Source: Phycisphaerales bacterium UBA3190 (GTDB lineage: Bacteria; Planctomycetota; Phycisphaerae; Phycisphaerales; UBA1924). From it: a stretch of 23,228 nucleotides of DNA. Of this stretch, positions 22,541-23,228 are shown piece after piece. How positions within the stretch are numbered: the first letter of the stretch is position 1; each line of letters opens with the position of its first letter. The notes below the pieces were generated by a model. It was not told where the DNA came from. It did not search any database and saw only the letters and a list, made by a program, of their open reading frames with translations. Location: NCBI GenBank assembly GCA_002364005.1, contig DEXG01000017.1, positions 29,342 to 52,569 of the forward strand. The letters are read 5' to 3'. The translations under genes and the position numbers were made by a program.

Positions 22541-23228
22541 TTAGCGGAAGTAGATCACCCGCGGGTTCACCAGCAGGACCTTCTCGTCCTGGAGCAGCGA
22601 GATCGCGTTGAGCGAATCGACGATCGCATTGTATCGCGACTCCCCGAGCATCGATCGCAGCATCTTTTCGAACGGGTTGAAGTTGACCGCGACCTGAGGT
22701 GAGCGGAGGAACTGCCCGAACTGCTCCATGAGCATCTCTTCGAAGCTCGGTGGCTGGGGGTAGTGCACCACATCGAAATCAGAGATACCCACCACGGCCG
22801 CAAGCCCGTTGATGGCATCATCGAGACCGCCGATTTCGTCGGCCATCTTGAGCTCGATCGCATCGCTGCCCACGAACAGTCGACCCTCAGCGGTCTTGCT
22901 CAGGTCGATGTCCTCCCGCCCGTCGACGACGCGCGAGGTGAAGAGGTCGTAGGTCTTGCGCATCTCGCTGTGCATCATCGCGATCTGGTCGCTGTCCCAC
23001 GGCGTGGTGCTGGAGAACAGATCGCCCATCGGGCCGCGTGATCGTTCGACGATATTGATCTTGGCCTTGTCGTACAGCTCACCCATGGCGTACTTGCCGC
23101 CCACCACACCGATCGAACCGACGATGCTCGATGGGTTGACGAAGACCTTGTCGCCGGCGCTGAGCACATAGTAACCGCCCGATGCGGCCATGCTCCCGAC
23201 ACTGACCCAGACGGGCTTCTCGGATTTG
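22541..23228 (-). CDS. sppA: Signal peptide peptidase SppA-type serine protease (partial, N-terminus off the right edge)
   Basis: The C-terminal 228 codons of an S49-family membrane-bound protease that degrades leftover signal peptides. The nucleophile is expected to be the Ser of MAASGGYY, which is present about 15 codons from the window edge; the preceding WVSVGS leads into it. Downstream are SSIVGSIGVVGGKY and the LFVGSDAIELKMADEIGGLDDAI stretch (Ser-protease clan helix region, conserved in SppA). The catalytic Lys and the membrane anchor lie in the missing part. The stop is TAA at 22541, just after a bidirectional terminator shared with frr. The C-terminal 90 residues, poorly conserved in the family, are not recognisable. 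Confidence 0.93.
   Translation of the reverse strand, partial: KSEKPVWVSVGSMAASGGYYVLSAGDKVFVNPSSIVGSIGVVGGKYAMGELYDKAKINIVERSRGPMGDLFSSTTPWDSDQIAMMHSEMRKTYDLFTSRVVDGREDIDLSKTAEGRLFVGSDAIELKMADEIGGLDDAINGLAAVVGISDFDVVHYPQPPSFEEMLMEQFGQFLRSPQVAVNFNPFEKMLRSMLGESRYNAIVDSLNAISLLQDEKVLLVNPRVIYFR

Overview
The window is GC-rich, gene-dense bacterial DNA. Three things suggest a planctomycete-type genome, perhaps Phycisphaerae: a prepilin-like H-Xn-DG motif protein, ECF sigma factors paired with unfamiliar membrane proteins, and a vWA/ExbB/ExbD gene string. The phylum is inferred from gene content only. No tRNA, rRNA, CRISPR array, insertion sequence or phage gene was seen.

Layout, left to right. 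(1) 1-2986, minus strand: a BtpA/SgcQ-family protein followed by a DEAH RNA helicase of the HrpA type that runs off the left edge. (2) 3142-4728, plus: a POT/PTR2 proton-coupled peptide transporter, ending at a strong, probably bidirectional terminator. (3) 4833-6382, minus: rpmI, rplT and a site-2-protease-like M50 membrane protein; infC is not in front of rpmI. (4) 6558-10691: two divergent ECF sigma-factor modules share a 200-bp intergenic region containing interleaved inverted repeats. The left one is sigma plus a membrane protein with a prepilin-like C-terminal region. The right one is sigma, a putative single-pass anti-sigma factor and an exported coiled-coil protein, joined by ATGA and TGATG overlaps. 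(5) 10707-11111, minus: a stand-alone MetG-type tRNA-binding domain with its own plausible promoter. (6) 11181-20885, minus: one tightly overlapping eight-gene string. (7) 21035-22437, plus: pyrH and frr, ending at a strong bidirectional terminator. (8) 22541 to the right edge, minus: the C-terminal part of an SppA-type signal peptide peptidase.

The eight-gene string in region 6 is the most interesting part. It encodes, in order, a membrane-anchored vWA protein, an exported protein with a small beta-rich N-terminal segment, an ExbB/TolQ-type channel subunit, two ExbD/TolR-type subunits, an 869-residue exported helical-repeat protein, an 879-residue membrane protein with a degenerate J-like N-terminus, and a 285-residue class exported protein. 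All junctions overlap by 4 to 26 bp. The vWA protein's membrane anchor carries the Ser-x3-His pattern of TonB and TolA. This suggests a proton-motive-force-driven envelope machine in which a vWA domain replaces the usual TonB/TolA C-terminal domain. That mechanism is inference from sequence and context; its substrate and role cannot be read from the sequence.
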